A stretch of 64,000 nt of DNA from Amycolatopsis sp. DSM 110486 (GTDB lineage: Bacteria; Actinomycetota; Actinomycetes; Mycobacteriales; Pseudonocardiaceae). The position numbers and the translations under genes are program-made. Location of the stretch: positions 10,654,501-10,718,500 of the forward strand of contig NZ_CP080519.1 in assembly GCF_019468465.1 (NCBI RefSeq), read 5' to 3'. Within the stretch, counting starts at the first letter, position 1; each line of letters starts with the position of its first letter. The notes below the pieces were generated by a model. It was given only the letters and a program-made list of their open reading frames with translations, searched no databases and had not been told where the DNA came from. This document shows, piece after piece, positions 9,096 to 16,675 of this stretch.

Positions 9096-9101
9096 TAGGG
9101 T
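9096..9101 (+). promoter_or_regulatory. -10 box of leaderless histidine-phosphatase promoter
   Basis: TAGGGT followed by seven bases and ATG 9109, without a Shine-Dalgarno sequence. The spacing equals that at several other starts in the window. Confidence 0.5.
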
Positions 9102-9108
9102 CGGGGCC

Positions 9109-9795
9109 ATGAGCACGCCCGAGCAGGAAGTCGAATACCGCCAGCACCGGTTCAGCCCCCAGCCGGGAGCGACCGAGATCTTCTTGGTGCGCCACGGAGA
9201 ATCCGCGCCCGCGCGGATCAACGCGCCGTTCGACCTCGTCGACGGCCAGGCCGACCCCGACCTCGCACCCGAAGGCCGCGACCACGCCCTCCGCATCGGC
9301 GAACGGCTCGTCGGCGAGCGCATCGAAGCGCTCTACGTCACCACGCTGCGGCGCACGGTGCAGACCGCTGCGCCGCTCGCCGAGAAGCTGGGCCTCACGC
9401 TCGAGGTCGTGCCAGAGCTGCGCGAAATCCACCTGGGCGACTGGGAAAACGGGCTCTTCCGCCAGTACACGACCGAAGGCCACCCGATCGTCGACCGGCT
9501 CTGGACCGAGCAGCGCTGGGCGGTGATCCCGGGCGCGGAATCCGACGAGGCGTTCGGACGGCGCATCCGCCGGGCGCTCATGCGGATCGCCGCGGCCAAC
9601 CCCGACCGCCGCGTCGCGGTGTTCACCCACGGCGGCGTGATCGGCGAAGTCTTCGCGCAGGCGAGCCGCGCAGTCGACCGCTTCGCGTTCCTGGGCGCGG
9701 ACAACGGGTCCATCTCCCACCTCGTGGTGCAGGGCGACCGCTGGCTCGTGCGGCGCTTCAACGACACCGCTCACCTGGCGGCCCCGCTCGGCTGA
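9109..9795 (+). CDS. Histidine phosphatase family protein (phosphoglycerate mutase-like)
   Basis: A 228-residue branch-1 histidine phosphatase. The phospho-acceptor motif FLVRHGES is near residue 28, a second Arg lies in YVTTLRRTVQTA, the acid in LREIHLGDWENG, and the second His in FTHGGVIGEVF. The fold fits broad phosphatases or cobC/phosphoglycerate-mutase-like enzymes; substrate cannot be told. It is probably leaderless (TAGGGT seven bases before ATG). The 3' end overlaps the convergent FetB-like gene by 25 bases. Confidence 0.88.
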   Translation: MSTPEQEVEYRQHRFSPQPGATEIFLVRHGESAPARINAPFDLVDGQADPDLAPEGRDHALRIGERLVGERIEALYVTTLRRTVQTAAPLAEKLGLTLEVVPELREIHLGDWENGLFRQYTTEGHPIVDRLWTEQRWAVIPGAESDEAFGRRIRRALMRIAAANPDRRVAVFTHGGVIGEVFAQASRAVDRFAFLGADNGSISHLVVQGDRWLVRRFNDTAHLAAPLG

Positions 9796-10577
9796 CGCCG
9801 CGGCACCCACGCGAAGGTCCACCGGCGGCGCACCGGCTCGTCGCGGCGGATGAACCCCGCCGCGACGAGCTGCACCGTCGTCAGCACGGCCACGGCCTCC
9901 GCGGCCAGCAGCCCGATCAGCACGAGCGCCTGCGCGATACCCGCCTGGATCGGGCCCGCACCCCCGAGCAGCAGACCGACGTACGCACCCGGCAGCGTCA
10001 CCAGCCCGACCGTGCGCGTCTGGTCGAGCGCCGGGATCAGCGCCTGCCCGGCCGAGGGACGGCAGATCTCCAGCGCGGCCAGCCGGGGCAGGAAACCCAG
10101 TGCCAGCGCGGCTTCGTACTCGCCGTGGCGCTGGGCGAGCTCGTCGAGCGCGCGGCGTGCCGACTGCGACGTCGCGGTCATCGTCCCGCCGATCACGATG
10201 CCGGCGATCGGCACGACCGTGATCGGTTCCGGCGGCACGACTCCCGAAGCGAGTACCAGGGCCAGCACGGGCGCGACGCCCGAGGCCAGTGCCAGCGCCA
10301 CCCAGCCGATCCGGCGTGGCACGCCGATGCGGGAAGCCGACGTGACCGCCGCGATCGAGAACATCAGCAGCACGAACAGGCCGGTGAGCCAGCCCGACCG
10401 CAGGATCAGTGTGATCACCAGGGACACGAGCGCGAGCTGCGCGACCGCGCGGACCGCCGCCAGCAGCACCGCCCGGCCCTGACCCAGCCCGCCGAAGCGC
10501 ACCACCCCGGCCCCCGCCAGCGTGAGCAACGCCAGGACGATCACCAAGGCGGGCCCGAACCCGATCGCACCGTTCAC
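9771..10577 (-). CDS. FetB/UPF0014-type ABC permease
   Basis: A 268-residue membrane protein with about seven helices. The block GGTMTATSQSARRALDELAQRHGEYEAALALG and LPGAYVGLLLGGAGPIQAGIAQ mark the UPF0014 (YbbM/FetB) family, the membrane part of an exporter linked to iron homeostasis in Escherichia coli. No ATPase partner (FetA type) is adjacent, so it either pairs with a distant subunit or works differently. GTG 10577 follows CAGGAT at seven bases, possibly a leaderless promoter. The two convergent stops overlap. Confidence 0.85.
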   Translation of the reverse strand: MNGAIGFGPALVIVLALLTLAGAGVVRFGGLGQGRAVLLAAVRAVAQLALVSLVITLILRSGWLTGLFVLLMFSIAAVTSASRIGVPRRIGWVALALASGVAPVLALVLASGVVPPEPITVVPIAGIVIGGTMTATSQSARRALDELAQRHGEYEAALALGFLPRLAALEICRPSAGQALIPALDQTRTVGLVTLPGAYVGLLLGGAGPIQAGIAQALVLIGLLAAEAVAVLTTVQLVAAGFIRRDEPVRRRWTFAWVPRRQPSGAAR

Positions 10578-10626
10578 GCCTGTGATCCTGCCCCAGGAAC
10601 GGCCTACCTGAGGCGCACGCCGTGGT

Positions 10627-11124
10627 TCACGCGGTGCAGCTGAGCTGCGCGCCCTCCTCCGACACGGACTTCTCGGCGACGACGGCGCCGTCCACGGTGA
10701 TGCGGCAGGTCAGCCCGCCCGGCCCGGCGCTCTGCGCGGCGAGGCTCGCGAACTCGGCTTCGCCGGCCGGCGCGGTGCGCGTGACGGTGACCGACCACGG
10801 CGTGGTGACCTCGGTCTGCTGCTCGAGGCCCGCGTCGGCCGCGACGTAGGTGAGGTTGCGGGCGCCGCCTTCGCCCTCGATCGAGTAGACGATGGTGCGG
10901 GTGACGTTCCGGACGGCCACGGGCTCGGCCTGCGCGACCTCGGTCGGGGACACCTGGCCGGGTTCACCGGCCGTCGGCGCCGCTTTGGGCGTGACGTACG
11001 AGGCCACAGCGATCGCGACGGCGATGACGCCGACCACGACGACCACGCTGCCGAGCGGCTTGAGCCGGCCCGGACCACCCGCACCCGGCGGCGATGCCGG
11101 AGGGGTCGCGGCAGGAACACTCAT
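10627..11124 (-). CDS. MmpS-like membrane-anchored protein
   Basis: A 165-residue protein with a short Pro/Gly-rich cytoplasmic N-terminus, one membrane helix (about residues 24-44, GSVVVVVGVIAVAIAVASYV), and an extracytoplasmic beta-rich domain. That domain (VYSIEGEGGARNLTYVAADAG, then TTPWSVTVTRTA and LTCRITVDG) resembles the MmpS domain that partners MmpL exporters in mycobacteria. No mmpL gene is adjacent. ATG 11124 is chosen because the helix begins 23 residues later; the upstream extension is Arg-rich and not coding-like. Confidence 0.75.
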   Translation of the reverse strand: MSVPAATPPASPPGAGGPGRLKPLGSVVVVVGVIAVAIAVASYVTPKAAPTAGEPGQVSPTEVAQAEPVAVRNVTRTIVYSIEGEGGARNLTYVAADAGLEQQTEVTTPWSVTVTRTAPAGEAEFASLAAQSAGPGGLTCRITVDGAVVAEKSVSEEGAQLSCTA

Positions 11125-11318
11125 GGAGAGGTCTTCTCTCGTTCGAGCGCACTTCTGACGAGTACGACGTCTGGTTCTCGTCCGAGCGTCACTCGGCGTT
11201 AGCCAACCGCGCAAAGTTGGTGAAACTTCACCCTTACGGGTGCCCCCGTGGACCAGTCACCGGTGTGGTCACCACGGACGATGCCGATAACACCGTCGTA
11301 ATAACCGGTCACGGAGAG

Positions 11319-11724
11319 TCAGTCCACGACCCCCTGCTCGGCCAGCATCCGCAGGACGCGCTGCCCAGCGGGCGGACACGCTGCGGCGTCGGCGAAGCCC
11401 AGCCACGCCGCCTCGGCAATCTCGGCCGACGGCGCCGGCTCGCCCGTGTTCGGCCGTGTAGCAGGTCATGCGCACGCGGCGGCCGTCGGCGAACCCGTCG
11501 GCCTGCTCGTCGAGCAGCGCGAAGAAGCGGAAGGTCAGCGGGTCGAGCTCCACCCCCAGCTCTTCGCGGATCTCGCGGCACAGCCCCGCGACGTCGCCCT
11601 CGCCCGGCTCGCGTTTGCCGCCCGGCAGGTAGAACTTCGCCTTGCCCCGCGTACGCACCGACAGCAGCCGCCGGTCGCGGACATGGACCCAGGCCAGCGC
11701 GTCGATCGGGGTCATGGGTCGCAT
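11319..11724 (-). pseudogene. NUDIX hydrolase, frameshifted
   Basis: The first about 90 residues form a good NUDIX protein with the box GGKREPGEG...REIREELG, as in 8-oxo-dGTP/ADP-sugar type hydrolases. After MTCYTAEH the frame turns into Arg/Gly-rich nonsense. In another frame the sequence continues with coding character as GEPAPSAEIAEAAWL, then FADAAAC and a proper end LAEQGVVD before TGA at 11319-11321. One extra base (or two missing) near 11449-11455 explains it. Either the gene is a recent pseudogene or the sequence has an error here. ATG 11724 or 11715 could start it. Confidence 0.7.
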
Positions 11725-11754
11725 TCTGTCGTACCCGGAGGGGATGATCGGGGG

Positions 11755-12426
11755 GTGTACTCGGAGACGCTCGCGCCCGAGCCGCTGCGCGCCGTGGTCC
11801 GCTGCCTGTGGCGGTCGGTCCCGGCGGGCCCGGAGCGGATCGTGCCCGACGGCTGCGTCGACCTCGTCGCCGGCGACGGCGAGGTCTTCATCGCGGGCCC
11901 GGACACCGAGGCGTGGTCGTCGGTCACCTCGCCCGGCGCCCGGCTACACGGCCTGCGCTTCCACCCCGGCGCTGCGCCCGCCGTGCTCGGCGTCGCGGCC
12001 GACGAGCTGCGCGACCGCCGGCTCCCGCTGGCCGAGGTGTGGGGCCGCCGCGGGGAACTGCTGACCGACGCGGTGCTCAGCGGCGCGCGTTGCCTCACCG
12101 ACGTCGTGGCCGGCCGGGAAGCCGACCCCGACCCGGCCGTGGCCGCGGTGCTGTCGCACCTGCACACCGCACCGGCCCGCGTGGGCACCCCGGCGACGGC
12201 CGTGGGTGAACGGCAGCTGCGGCGCCGCTTCACCGTCGCCGTCGGCTACGGACCCGCGACCTACCTGCGCGTGCTGCGGTTGCAACGCGCCATCGCCCTC
12301 GCGCCGCGCGCGCCCGGGCTGGCCGACCTCGCCGCCGGCGCCGGGTACGCCGACCAGGCCCACCTGTCGCGGGAGTGCCGGGCGCTGACCGGCCTCACGC
12401 CGAGCGCCTACTTCTCCGCAGCCTGA
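11755..12426 (+). CDS. AraC family transcriptional regulator
   Basis: A 223-residue regulator. The N-terminal half (LRAVVRCLWRS...IVPDGCVDLV) matches the DUF6597-type sensor domain common in actinobacterial AraC proteins; the last about 80 residues are a helix-turn-helix domain ending in ADLAAGAGYADQAHLSRECRALTGLTPSAYF. GTG 11755 follows GGAGGGG. Genes on both sides run the other way: the NUDIX gene is divergent and xylB overlaps the 3' end by 19 bases. Target genes are unknown. Confidence 0.85.
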   Translation: MYSETLAPEPLRAVVRCLWRSVPAGPERIVPDGCVDLVAGDGEVFIAGPDTEAWSSVTSPGARLHGLRFHPGAAPAVLGVAADELRDRRLPLAEVWGRRGELLTDAVLSGARCLTDVVAGREADPDPAVAAVLSHLHTAPARVGTPATAVGERQLRRRFTVAVGYGPATYLRVLRLQRAIALAPRAPGLADLAAGAGYADQAHLSRECRALTGLTPSAYFSAA

Positions 12427-13907
12427 GCCGCGCGTTCCTGTTGCGCGGCAATGAAGTGCGCGATGTCGACCGTCGCGGGGTACAGGGCGCGGTAGCGGGC
12501 GTAGAACTCGTCGTAGACGTCGGCGCGCGCGGGATCAGGCCGCACGACGGTGGCGACCGGGTTCCACGCGTCGATGTCGGGCTCGAGCCCCACGGCGAAC
12601 GCGGCCAGCAACGCGTCCCCGAAAGCCGCGCCGATCGTTTCGGTGGGCACGTGTTGCTCGGCGCGCGTCACGTCGCTCACGATCTGCGTCCACACGCGAC
12701 CCTGCGTGCCGCCGCCGACCGCGACGAGGCGGCGGCCTTCGGCGGAGCCCATCGTCTCGAGGTTGTGCCGCACGCCGTACGCGGTGCCTTCCAGTGCGGC
12801 GCGGTAGAGGTCGGCCTTGGTGTGCGACAGCGTCAGCCCGGCGAGCACCCCGCGCGCGGCCGGGTCCGGCACCGGGGTGCGTTCGCCGGCGAAGTACGGC
12901 AGCATCAGCAGTCCGCGGCTCCCGGCGGGCACGTCGCCCGCCTCGGCGACCAGGTCGGCGAACTCACCGCCGACGAGGTCGCGCAGCCAGTCGGTGATCG
13001 CACCGGACGTGGCCATGCCGGCGGCCAGCGAGTACGTGTCTTCGAACGCGCCGCGCGTGGCCCACAGGCCCGGCACCGGTCGCGGCTCGGCGGCGGTCTG
13101 CACGAGGAACATCGTGGTGCCGTACATGAGCATCGTGTCGCCGGGCGCCCGCACGCCGGCGCTCGCCGCCTCGGCCCACGCGTCAACCGTGCCGCACGTG
13201 ACGGGCAGGCCCGCGGGCAGCCCGGTCGCCGCGGCCGCCGAGGCGGAAACCGTGCCGGCCACTTCCGTCGGCCACGCCAACCGCGGCAGCCGCACGCCGG
13301 GCGCGACCAGCCGGGCCCAGTCCTCGGCCCACGCACCGGCGCGCAGGTCGTACATCGGGTCGCACTGGCTAGCCGAGTGGTGGTCGAGCACGTACTCGCC
13401 GGTCAGCCGCAGCACGAGGTAGGAGCTCGCCATGAGGAACAGTTCGGCGCGCTCCGTGACCTCGGGCTCGTGCCGGAACAGCCAGCGCCACTTGGGTCCC
13501 ACGGCCTGACTGGACAGTGCGCTGCCACCACGCTCCACAATGGACTCTTCACCCAGCTCCGCCGTGAGCTCGGCGATCTCCGTGCCCGCGCGCGTGTCGA
13601 CGCCGTAGAGGATCGCCGGGCGCAGGGGCCGGCCGTCGGCGTCGGCGGGCAGCAGCACCGGCCCGATGCCGCTCACGGCCAGCCCGGCGAGCGGCCGGTC
13701 GCCCGCCGCCGCGGTGAGCTCGTGCGCCAGCGCGATGAAGTCGGCCCACCACACCGTTTCCGCGTCGTGCTCGAACCACCCTGGCCGTGGGCGGGAGGTG
13801 GTGTGCGCGCGGCCGGCGCGCGCCAGTATTGTCCCGTCGGCACCGACGAGGACGCCCTTCGAGCTGGACGTGCCGATGTCGATGCCGAGCAGCAGGCCCG
13901 GATCCAC
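12408..13907 (-). CDS. xylB: FGGY carbohydrate kinase, xylulokinase-like
   Basis: A 499-residue sugar kinase of normal family length. The N-terminal phosphate-binding strand LLLGIDIGTSSSKGVLV and the ATPase-fold signature VAVGGGTQGRVWTQIVSDV are typical of FGGY kinases, and overall it looks like XylB, which phosphorylates D-xylulose to feed the pentose phosphate pathway. Ribulokinase-like specificity cannot be excluded. GTG 13907 follows GGGGAG. A LacI regulator is divergently transcribed with one palindromic operator in the 90-base gap, so kinase and regulator are probably controlled together. Confidence 0.85.
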   Translation of the reverse strand: MDPGLLLGIDIGTSSSKGVLVGADGTILARAGRAHTTSRPRPGWFEHDAETVWWADFIALAHELTAAAGDRPLAGLAVSGIGPVLLPADADGRPLRPAILYGVDTRAGTEIAELTAELGEESIVERGGSALSSQAVGPKWRWLFRHEPEVTERAELFLMASSYLVLRLTGEYVLDHHSASQCDPMYDLRAGAWAEDWARLVAPGVRLPRLAWPTEVAGTVSASAAAATGLPAGLPVTCGTVDAWAEAASAGVRAPGDTMLMYGTTMFLVQTAAEPRPVPGLWATRGAFEDTYSLAAGMATSGAITDWLRDLVGGEFADLVAEAGDVPAGSRGLLMLPYFAGERTPVPDPAARGVLAGLTLSHTKADLYRAALEGTAYGVRHNLETMGSAEGRRLVAVGGGTQGRVWTQIVSDVTRAEQHVPTETIGAAFGDALLAAFAVGLEPDIDAWNPVATVVRPDPARADVYDEFYARYRALYPATVDIAHFIAAQQERAAQAAEK

Positions 13908-13928
13908 CGCGACTCCCCGTATGCGGAC

Positions 13929-13942
13929 GGTAAACGATTACC
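13929..13942. promoter_or_regulatory. LacI-type operator between xylB and lacI-type gene
   Basis: GGTAAACGATTACC has five-base inverted arms (GGTAA/TTACC) around a central CG, the usual layout of LacI/GalR operators. It lies 22 bases before the xylB start and 56 before the regulator start, a position suited to repressing both genes. Confidence 0.75.
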
Positions 13943-13997
13943 CGGGACGCTATTCTTCGGGGGACGAGGGTGTCAAGGACGGCCGGAGGAGGTCACG

Positions 13998-14975
13998 GTG
14001 GCCACGATCAGCGACGTCGCCGCGCGCGCCGGCGTCTCCACCGCCACGGTGTCCCGGGCCCTCAACGGCAAGTCCACAGTGGACCCGGAGCTCGCCGCGC
14101 GGGTGCTCGTGGCGGCCGAGGAGCTCGGCTACCACCCCAACGGCCTGGCCCGGAACCTGCGCCGCCAGGAGACGGCCGTGCTGGCGCTGATCATCTCCGA
14201 CGTCGAGAACCCGTTCTTCACGGCGATCGCGCGCGGCGTCGAGGACCTCGCACAGATGTCGGGCTACTCCGTGGTGCTGTGCAACTCCGACGAGAACGAG
14301 GACAAGGAGCGCCGCTACATCGACGTCGCGCTCCAGGAACGCGTCGCCGGCGTCGTGCTCTCCCCCACAGGCCGCTCCACCAACGTCGACCGCCTGCGCC
14401 GCCAGGGCACGCCCGTGGTCGCGGTCGACCGGCCGCTCACCGGCCCGGACGGCGACCAGGTTCTCGTGGACACCCGCCGCGCCGCGCGCGACGCGACCCG
14501 CCACCTCGTGGCCGGCGGCTACCGCCGCATCGCGTGCCTGACCGGTCCCGCCGGCGTCCGCACGGCCGACGACCGCCTCGCCGGCTACCTCGACGCCGTC
14601 GGCGAGGAGAACGCGCTCTTCCGCCGCGCCGAGTACCGCGCCGAGGGCGCGCGCGTGGCCGCCACTGAGCTGCTCGAACTGCCCGAACCCCCGGACGCGC
14701 TACTGGTGGCCAACAGCACCATGACGATCGGCGTCCTGGAAACCCTCGCGAGCCGCGGCGTGCGCCCCGGCCGCGACGTCGGCATCGTCTCCTTCGACGA
14801 CGCCCCCTGGACGACCCTGATCGACCCGCCGCTGACGGTCGTCGCGCAGCCCGCCTACGAAGTCGGCCGGGTCGCCGCGCAGCTCCTGCTCGCCCGCATC
14901 ACCGACAGCACCCGCCGCCCCACCACGACGACACTGGAAGCGCGGCTCATCGAACGGCAGAGCTCCCGTCGCTGA
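13998..14975 (+). CDS. LacI family transcriptional regulator (probable xylB repressor)
   Basis: A 325-residue LacI/GalR protein. The N-terminal helix-turn-helix and hinge (TISDVAARAGVSTATVSRALNG) is classic, and the rest is a periplasmic-binding-protein-like sugar sensor with ISDVENPFFTAIARGVED and DVGIVSFDDAPWTTLIDPPLTVVAQPAYEVG. GTG 13998 follows GGAGGAGG. It probably binds the operator at 13929 and regulates itself and the divergent kinase; the inducer is likely a pentose or pentose phosphate (inference). A long open frame continues upstream on this strand but is antisense to xylB. Confidence 0.92.
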   Translation: MATISDVAARAGVSTATVSRALNGKSTVDPELAARVLVAAEELGYHPNGLARNLRRQETAVLALIISDVENPFFTAIARGVEDLAQMSGYSVVLCNSDENEDKERRYIDVALQERVAGVVLSPTGRSTNVDRLRRQGTPVVAVDRPLTGPDGDQVLVDTRRAARDATRHLVAGGYRRIACLTGPAGVRTADDRLAGYLDAVGEENALFRRAEYRAEGARVAATELLELPEPPDALLVANSTMTIGVLETLASRGVRPGRDVGIVSFDDAPWTTLIDPPLTVVAQPAYEVGRVAAQLLLARITDSTRRPTTTTLEARLIERQSSRR

Positions 14976-15064
14976 CGCGCGGAATTCACGTCGCGCGATT
15001 CGCTCCCACGGCCCCGAATTGCGTCCACGCCGGCGCGAAACTGCGCGGAAAACCCCCAAAAGAC

Positions 15065-15108
15065 GACGTGCCTGGTGGACCGGCCAGTACCGGTCCACCA
15101 GGCACGTC
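15065..15108. terminator. 19-pair perfect hairpin after the LacI gene
   Basis: GACGTGCCTGGTGGACCGG at 15065-15083 and its exact complement at 15090-15108 enclose a six-base loop (CCAGTA). It is the strongest hairpin in the 407-base gene-free stretch 14976-15382. There is no T run on the plus strand, as is common for actinobacterial terminators; on the minus strand it would be followed by TTTT. Best explained as the lacI-type gene terminator. Confidence 0.65.
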
Positions 15109-15170
15109 CCACCCCCTGTCCCCCCAGCACCGGCGGCCGAAACCACCGGAGCCCGCAACAGCACGAGGCG

Positions 15171-15184
15171 GGAAATCGATTACC
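15171..15184. promoter_or_regulatory. Second LacI-type operator candidate
   Basis: GGAAATCGATTACC differs by one base from the perfect palindrome GGTAATCGATTACC and shares the arms and CG centre of the operator at 13929. It lies in the gene-free stretch, about 200 bases before the antitoxin gene. Why an operator sits here, with no sugar gene beside it, is unclear. Confidence 0.45.
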
Positions 15185-15370
15185 AACCGAACGTAAAGGG
15201 GCCGCGGCGGAGTGTCAAGGGCACGAAAGCCTGGACAGCACCGGCACCGGCAGGGCAGACTGACGCGAAATCGCCTACACCCCGTGTTGGGTTCTGTGCA
15301 CTGCGTGTCGATCTCTGGTGAATTCACCCACAAATCCGGTGACGAACCGCACGAACCCGCACATGCGAGC

Positions 15371-15376
15371 TAGTCT
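15371..15376 (+). promoter_or_regulatory. -10 box of leaderless antitoxin promoter
   Basis: TAGTCT followed by six bases and the ATG of the antitoxin gene at 15383; no ribosome site precedes the start. Confidence 0.5.
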
Positions 15377-15382
15377 GAGCGC

Positions 15383-15964
15383 ATGTCAGTCGCGCTCGAG
15401 AACGTCCTCGCCAAGGCGGGGCTCAAGGCCGACGCCACGGAGTTCCTCACGCTCGTCGAGGACGCGGCACGCAGGCTGTCGCCGCCGAACCCGGACCCGT
15501 CGCACTACTTCTCGCCCGACCAGCAGGCCGCGCTGGCGGACGTGGGGCTCGACCTCACGCCCCACGGCGACGACGAGCCCGACTTCCGCGCGCGCACCGT
15601 GGCCGCCCACGCCGTGCTCGCCGACTCGGCGCTCACCGTCACCCAGGCCGCGAAGGCGCTGAAGATCGACGACAGCCGCATCCGCCACCGCCTCAAGGAA
15701 GGCCGGCTCACGGGGTGGAAGGACCAGGGCTGGCGGCTGCCGTCGTGGCAGTTCAACGGCCCAGGCGTGCTGCCCGGCCTCGAGGTGGTGCTGCACGCGA
15801 TCCCCGAGGACCAGCCCGCGCTCGTCGTCGCCGCGTTCATGAACACCCCGCAGGACGACCTGGTGATCAGCGACCGGCCCGCGACCCCGCGCCAATGGCT
15901 CCTCTCGGGTGGAGATCCCGAGCAGGTCGCGCGCCTCGTCGCCACGCTCGGCTCGCCGTTCTAG
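15383..15964 (+). CDS. Antitoxin of RES/Xre type (MbcA/ParS-like)
   Basis: A 193-residue protein. Residues about 80-125 form a small helix-turn-helix of the excisionase kind (LTVTQAAKALKIDDSRIRHR, then the wing GWKDQGWRLPSWQF). The C-terminal part, AAFMNTPQDDLVI followed by TPRQWLLSGGDPEQVARLVATL, fits the toxin-binding domain of MbcA/ParS/Xre antitoxins, where an L-x-G-x-TP and W/L-L-x-x-G pattern precedes the end. It is followed after 50 bases by a RES-domain toxin. It should neutralise the toxin and repress its own leaderless promoter. Confidence 0.75.
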   Translation: MSVALENVLAKAGLKADATEFLTLVEDAARRLSPPNPDPSHYFSPDQQAALADVGLDLTPHGDDEPDFRARTVAAHAVLADSALTVTQAAKALKIDDSRIRHRLKEGRLTGWKDQGWRLPSWQFNGPGVLPGLEVVLHAIPEDQPALVVAAFMNTPQDDLVISDRPATPRQWLLSGGDPEQVARLVATLGSPF

Positions 15965-16014
15965 GCTGACCCGACGCCCGAGATCACCGACACAGGACGG
16001 ACGACCCCCGACGC

Positions 16015-16671
16015 ATGGCCCGGCTCCCCTTGCCGCCCGCGCGATCCGTGCTGGTCAAGGAGCTGGACCGCGCCCACGACGTGGTGGCTGTGCAGCCCGA
16101 GACCAGGCTGGTCCGCATCTTCACCGCGCACGGCAACCACCCGCAGCAGTGGAACTCGTTCCGCTACACCGGCCCGCTCCCGCACGGCCGGTTCGACCAG
16201 CAGCCGCCCGGCCGCGGCGGCCAGCCTGTGACCGACCCGGGCAACGGCGTGCTGTACTTCGGCCTGACCGTGCGCACGAGCGTCGCCGAGGTGTTCCAGA
16301 CGAGCTCGACGGTCGACCGCAAGACGCGCGGGCCGCGGCTCGTGGTCGTGCGCCCGATGCGCCCGTTGCGGCTGCTCGACCTCACCGGGCTGTGGCCCAC
16401 GCGCGTGGGCGCGTCGCAGGAGATCTCCAGCGGACCGAAGAAGATCACCCAGGCCTGGGCGCGCGCGATCCGCAGCGCGCTGCCCGACCTCGACGGTCTC
16501 TGGTACCGCTCGTCGATGGACTCCGGCGACCCGGCCGTGTGCCTGTGGGACCCGCCGGCGGGCGCCGCGCTGCCGATCGCCCCGGATGTCCTGCTGCCGC
16601 TGGACCACCCGGGGCTCGACGTCCCGCTCGGCCGGGTCTGCGAAGAGCTGAACTACACGCTCCTCAACTGA
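16015..16671 (+). CDS. RES-domain toxin (NAD+-consuming type)
   Basis: A 218-residue RES-domain protein, the toxin partner of the gene upstream. The domain is named for conserved Arg, Glu and Ser: candidates are Arg34 in RLVRIFTAHG or Arg59 in GRFDQQP, Glu92 in SVAEVFQ, and a Ser in WYRSSMDSGDP. GNGVLYFGLTVRTSVAEVF is the core strand-helix. Known RES toxins (mycobacterial MbcT, Photorhabdus and Pseudomonas homologues) degrade NAD+; this activity is inferred here. The ATG lies 50 bases after the antitoxin stop; TAGGCT at 15961 could add an internal promoter. It ends four bases from the convergent S9 peptidase. Confidence 0.8.
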   Translation: MARLPLPPARSVLVKELDRAHDVVAVQPETRLVRIFTAHGNHPQQWNSFRYTGPLPHGRFDQQPPGRGGQPVTDPGNGVLYFGLTVRTSVAEVFQTSSTVDRKTRGPRLVVVRPMRPLRLLDLTGLWPTRVGASQEISSGPKKITQAWARAIRSALPDLDGLWYRSSMDSGDPAVCLWDPPAGAALPIAPDVLLPLDHPGLDVPLGRVCEELNYTLLN

Positions 16672-16675
16672 GCAC

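Noticed and set aside
7098..9323. Upstream extension of the carboxylesterase frame across the antiporter gene
   Set aside because: Lies antisense to an intact transporter gene and has no domain; the esterase starts naturally at about 7097.
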